Below, piece after piece: positions 62,495 through 64,000 of a stretch of DNA of 64,000 nucleotides. A program made the position numbers and the translations under genes. Under the pieces are notes generated by a model. That model made no database searches. It had not been told where the DNA came from and saw nothing but the letters and a program-made list of their open reading frames with translations. Source of the DNA: Pectobacterium sp013449375. GTDB taxonomy: Bacteria > Pseudomonadota > Gammaproteobacteria > Enterobacterales > Enterobacteriaceae. The stretch lies in the NCBI RefSeq assembly GCF_048593165.1, contig NZ_CP184271.1, one strand, 5' to 3'. The first letter of the stretch is position 1; every line of letters starts with the position of its first letter.

Positions 62495-64000
62495 TTGGAA
62501 AAAATTTGGTTATCACGCTATCCGGCGGATGTGCCGGCGGAAATCGATCCGGATCGCTATTCGTCGTTGATTGACATGTTTGAAAATAGTGTGAGGCGCT
62601 ATGCCGACCGACCGGCCTTCGTCAACATGGGGGAAGTGATGACGTTTCGTAAGCTGGAAGAGCGGAGTCGGGCATTTGCGGCCTATCTGCAAAACCAGCT
62701 TAAATTGCAAAAGGGCGATCGGGTGGCGCTGATGATGCCCAACCTGCTGCAATATCCCGTTGCGCTGTTTGGCGTGTTGCGCGCGGGTCTGGTGGTGGTT
62801 AACGTTAACCCGCTGTATACACCGCGTGAGCTGGAACATCAGCTAAAAGACAGCGGGGCCAGCACGATAGTCATCGTGTCTAACTTTGCGCATACGCTGG
62901 AAAAAATCGTCCACAACACGGCGGTGAAGCACGTAATCCTGACCCGTATGGGCGATCAGTTCTCCACAGCAAAAGGGACGCTGGTCAACTTCGTGGTGAA
63001 ATACATTAAACGGCTGGTGCCTAAATACCATTTACCGGATGCGATATCATTCCGTCGTGTTTTGCAGGAAGGACGGCGTCAGCAGTATATTCGGCCCGAT
63101 ATTATCAATACCGATTTAGCATTTCTGCAATATACCGGCGGCACCACGGGCGTCGCTAAAGGTGCCATGCTCACGCACCGCAATATGTTGGCGAATCTCG
63201 AACAGTGTAAAGGAGCATACGGCGCTATTCTGCAAGAAGGCAATGAGTTGGTGATCACGGCGTTGCCGCTCTATCATATTTTCGCGCTCACGGTGAACGG
63301 TCTTTTGTTCCTTGAATTGGGCGGGAAGAATCTGTTGATCACTAACCCCCGCGATATCCCAGCGGTTGTGAAGGAACTGAAACAATACCCGTTTACGGCT
63401 ATCACTGGCGTCAATACGTTATTTAACGCACTGCTTAACAACAAAGAGTTCCACGAGCTGGATTTCTCAACGCTGCGTTTAGCGGTCGGTGGTGGCGCCT
63501 CGGTGCAGCAAGCGGTGGCAGAACGTTGGGAAAAACTAACGGGTAAATATCTGCTTGAGGGATATGGACTAACGGAAAGTTCACCTTTGGTGGCCGTAAA
63601 CCCCTACGATCTCAAGCATTACAGCGGCAGTATTGGGCTACCGGTATCATCAACGGACGTCAAAATCATTGACGATGACGGCAACGACGCTGGGCCGGGT
63701 GAGTCCGGTGAACTGTGGGTGCGCGGACCGCAGGTGATGTTAGGGTACTGGCAACAGCCAACCGCGACGGATGAAGTGTTAAAAGACGGTTGGCTAGCAA
63801 CGGGTGACATTGTCACGTCTGATGACGAAGGATTTCTGCGGGTCATCGACCGTAAGAAAGACATGATTCTGGTTTCCGGCTTTAACGTCTATCCGACAGA
63901 AATTGAAGATGTCATCAGTCGCCATCCCAAAGTGTCCGAGTCGGCGGTGGTTGGGGTGGTGAGTGAGGTATCCGGTGAAGCGGTCAAAGCTTTTGTGGTC
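62495..64000 (+). CDS. fadD: Long-chain fatty acyl-CoA ligase FadD (5' part)
   Basis: First 502 codons of FadD, open at the right edge. Start at TTG 62495 with GGGAG seven bases upstream, giving MEKIWLSRYPADVPAEIDPD, parallel to the TTG start of E. coli fadD. An in-frame ATG at 62462 after GAGGG is the alternative. AMP-binding motif YTGGTTGVAKGAMLTH, GYGLTESSPL and DRKKDMILVSGFNVYP. Activates long-chain fatty acids for beta-oxidation. Confidence 0.95.
   Translation, partial: MEKIWLSRYPADVPAEIDPDRYSSLIDMFENSVRRYADRPAFVNMGEVMTFRKLEERSRAFAAYLQNQLKLQKGDRVALMMPNLLQYPVALFGVLRAGLVVVNVNPLYTPRELEHQLKDSGASTIVIVSNFAHTLEKIVHNTAVKHVILTRMGDQFSTAKGTLVNFVVKYIKRLVPKYHLPDAISFRRVLQEGRRQQYIRPDIINTDLAFLQYTGGTTGVAKGAMLTHRNMLANLEQCKGAYGAILQEGNELVITALPLYHIFALTVNGLLFLELGGKNLLITNPRDIPAVVKELKQYPFTAITGVNTLFNALLNNKEFHELDFSTLRLAVGGGASVQQAVAERWEKLTGKYLLEGYGLTESSPLVAVNPYDLKHYSGSIGLPVSSTDVKIIDDDGNDAGPGESGELWVRGPQVMLGYWQQPTATDEVLKDGWLATGDIVTSDDEGFLRVIDRKKDMILVSGFNVYPTEIEDVISRHPKVSESAVVGVVSEVSGEAVKAFVV

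Overview
The window is chromosomal DNA from a soft-rot enterobacterium, most likely a Pectobacterium. Two things support this. The housekeeping genes are close relatives of Escherichia coli genes and largely keep the E. coli 40-minute order (htpX, kdgR, yebO, yobF-cspC, rlmA, mntP, yobD, manXYZ, yoaE, sdaA, nudL-pabB, yoaH, yoaB, yoaA, tsaB, yeaY, fadD). Interleaved with them is a full pectin and oligogalacturonide catabolic block of the Dickeya/Pectobacterium type (ogl, kdgR, paeX, kdgM, togBANM, pelW, kduD, kdgF). All assignments come from reading the sequence and recalled family knowledge; no database search was run.

Layout. 0-8.6 kb: a small DUF1883-like gene behind an FNR-like site, a GAF-PAS-GGDEF-EAL protein, the pyruvate-sensing pair ypdA-ypdB next to its target transporter yhjX with a textbook YpdB direct-repeat operator, a deletion scar of a ugp-type operon, and htpX. 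8.9-13.2 kb: ogl (KdgR box in its promoter), kdgR, yebO and an aromatic amino acid permease. 13.4-20.6 kb: the translation operon thrS-infC-rpmI-rplT-pheM-pheS-pheT-ihfA, with a thrS operator-like leader, an AUU start for infC and a pheM attenuator. 20.6-28.4 kb: ygbA under an NsrR-type box, an ABC exporter, yddG, nadE, osmE, tcyP and SOS-type ydjM. 28.5-38.7 kb: the pectin block, where kduI is reduced to a frameshifted 3' remnant. 38.8-44.9 kb: hxpB, yniB, yniA and sitDCBA with a Fur-like box. 45-52 kb: two tiny ORFs, yobF-cspC, rlmA, mntP (candidate manganese riboswitch), yobD and manZYX. 52-64 kb: yoaE, sdaA, nudL-pabB, yoaH, yoaB, yoaA, tsaB, yeaY and the 5' part of fadD, which runs off the right edge.

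How the genes work together. Oligogalacturonides cross the outer membrane through KdgM, have acetyl groups removed by PaeX, enter through TogMNAB, are cut by PelW and Ogl in the cytoplasm, and pass via KdgF and KduD (KduI must come from elsewhere) towards KDG. KdgR-like boxes sit before ogl, kdgM, pelW and between kduI' and kdgF. A metal theme (sitABCD uptake, mntP efflux, TerC-type yoaE) spans 41-54 kb.

The most unusual signal is non-coding. A cassette of about 70 nt, made of four back-to-back hairpins, occurs four times. Three copies are inserted at separate points inside one ERIC element (27.4-27.7 kb) and one stands alone (21.3 kb). Stem sequences differ between copies while pairing, loops and the closing TTTGTC(C) are kept. 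Other notable repeats are four 14-bp units ending at the yoaA start, four 20-bp units between manX and manY, and a 127-bp ERIC touching the mntP stop codon.
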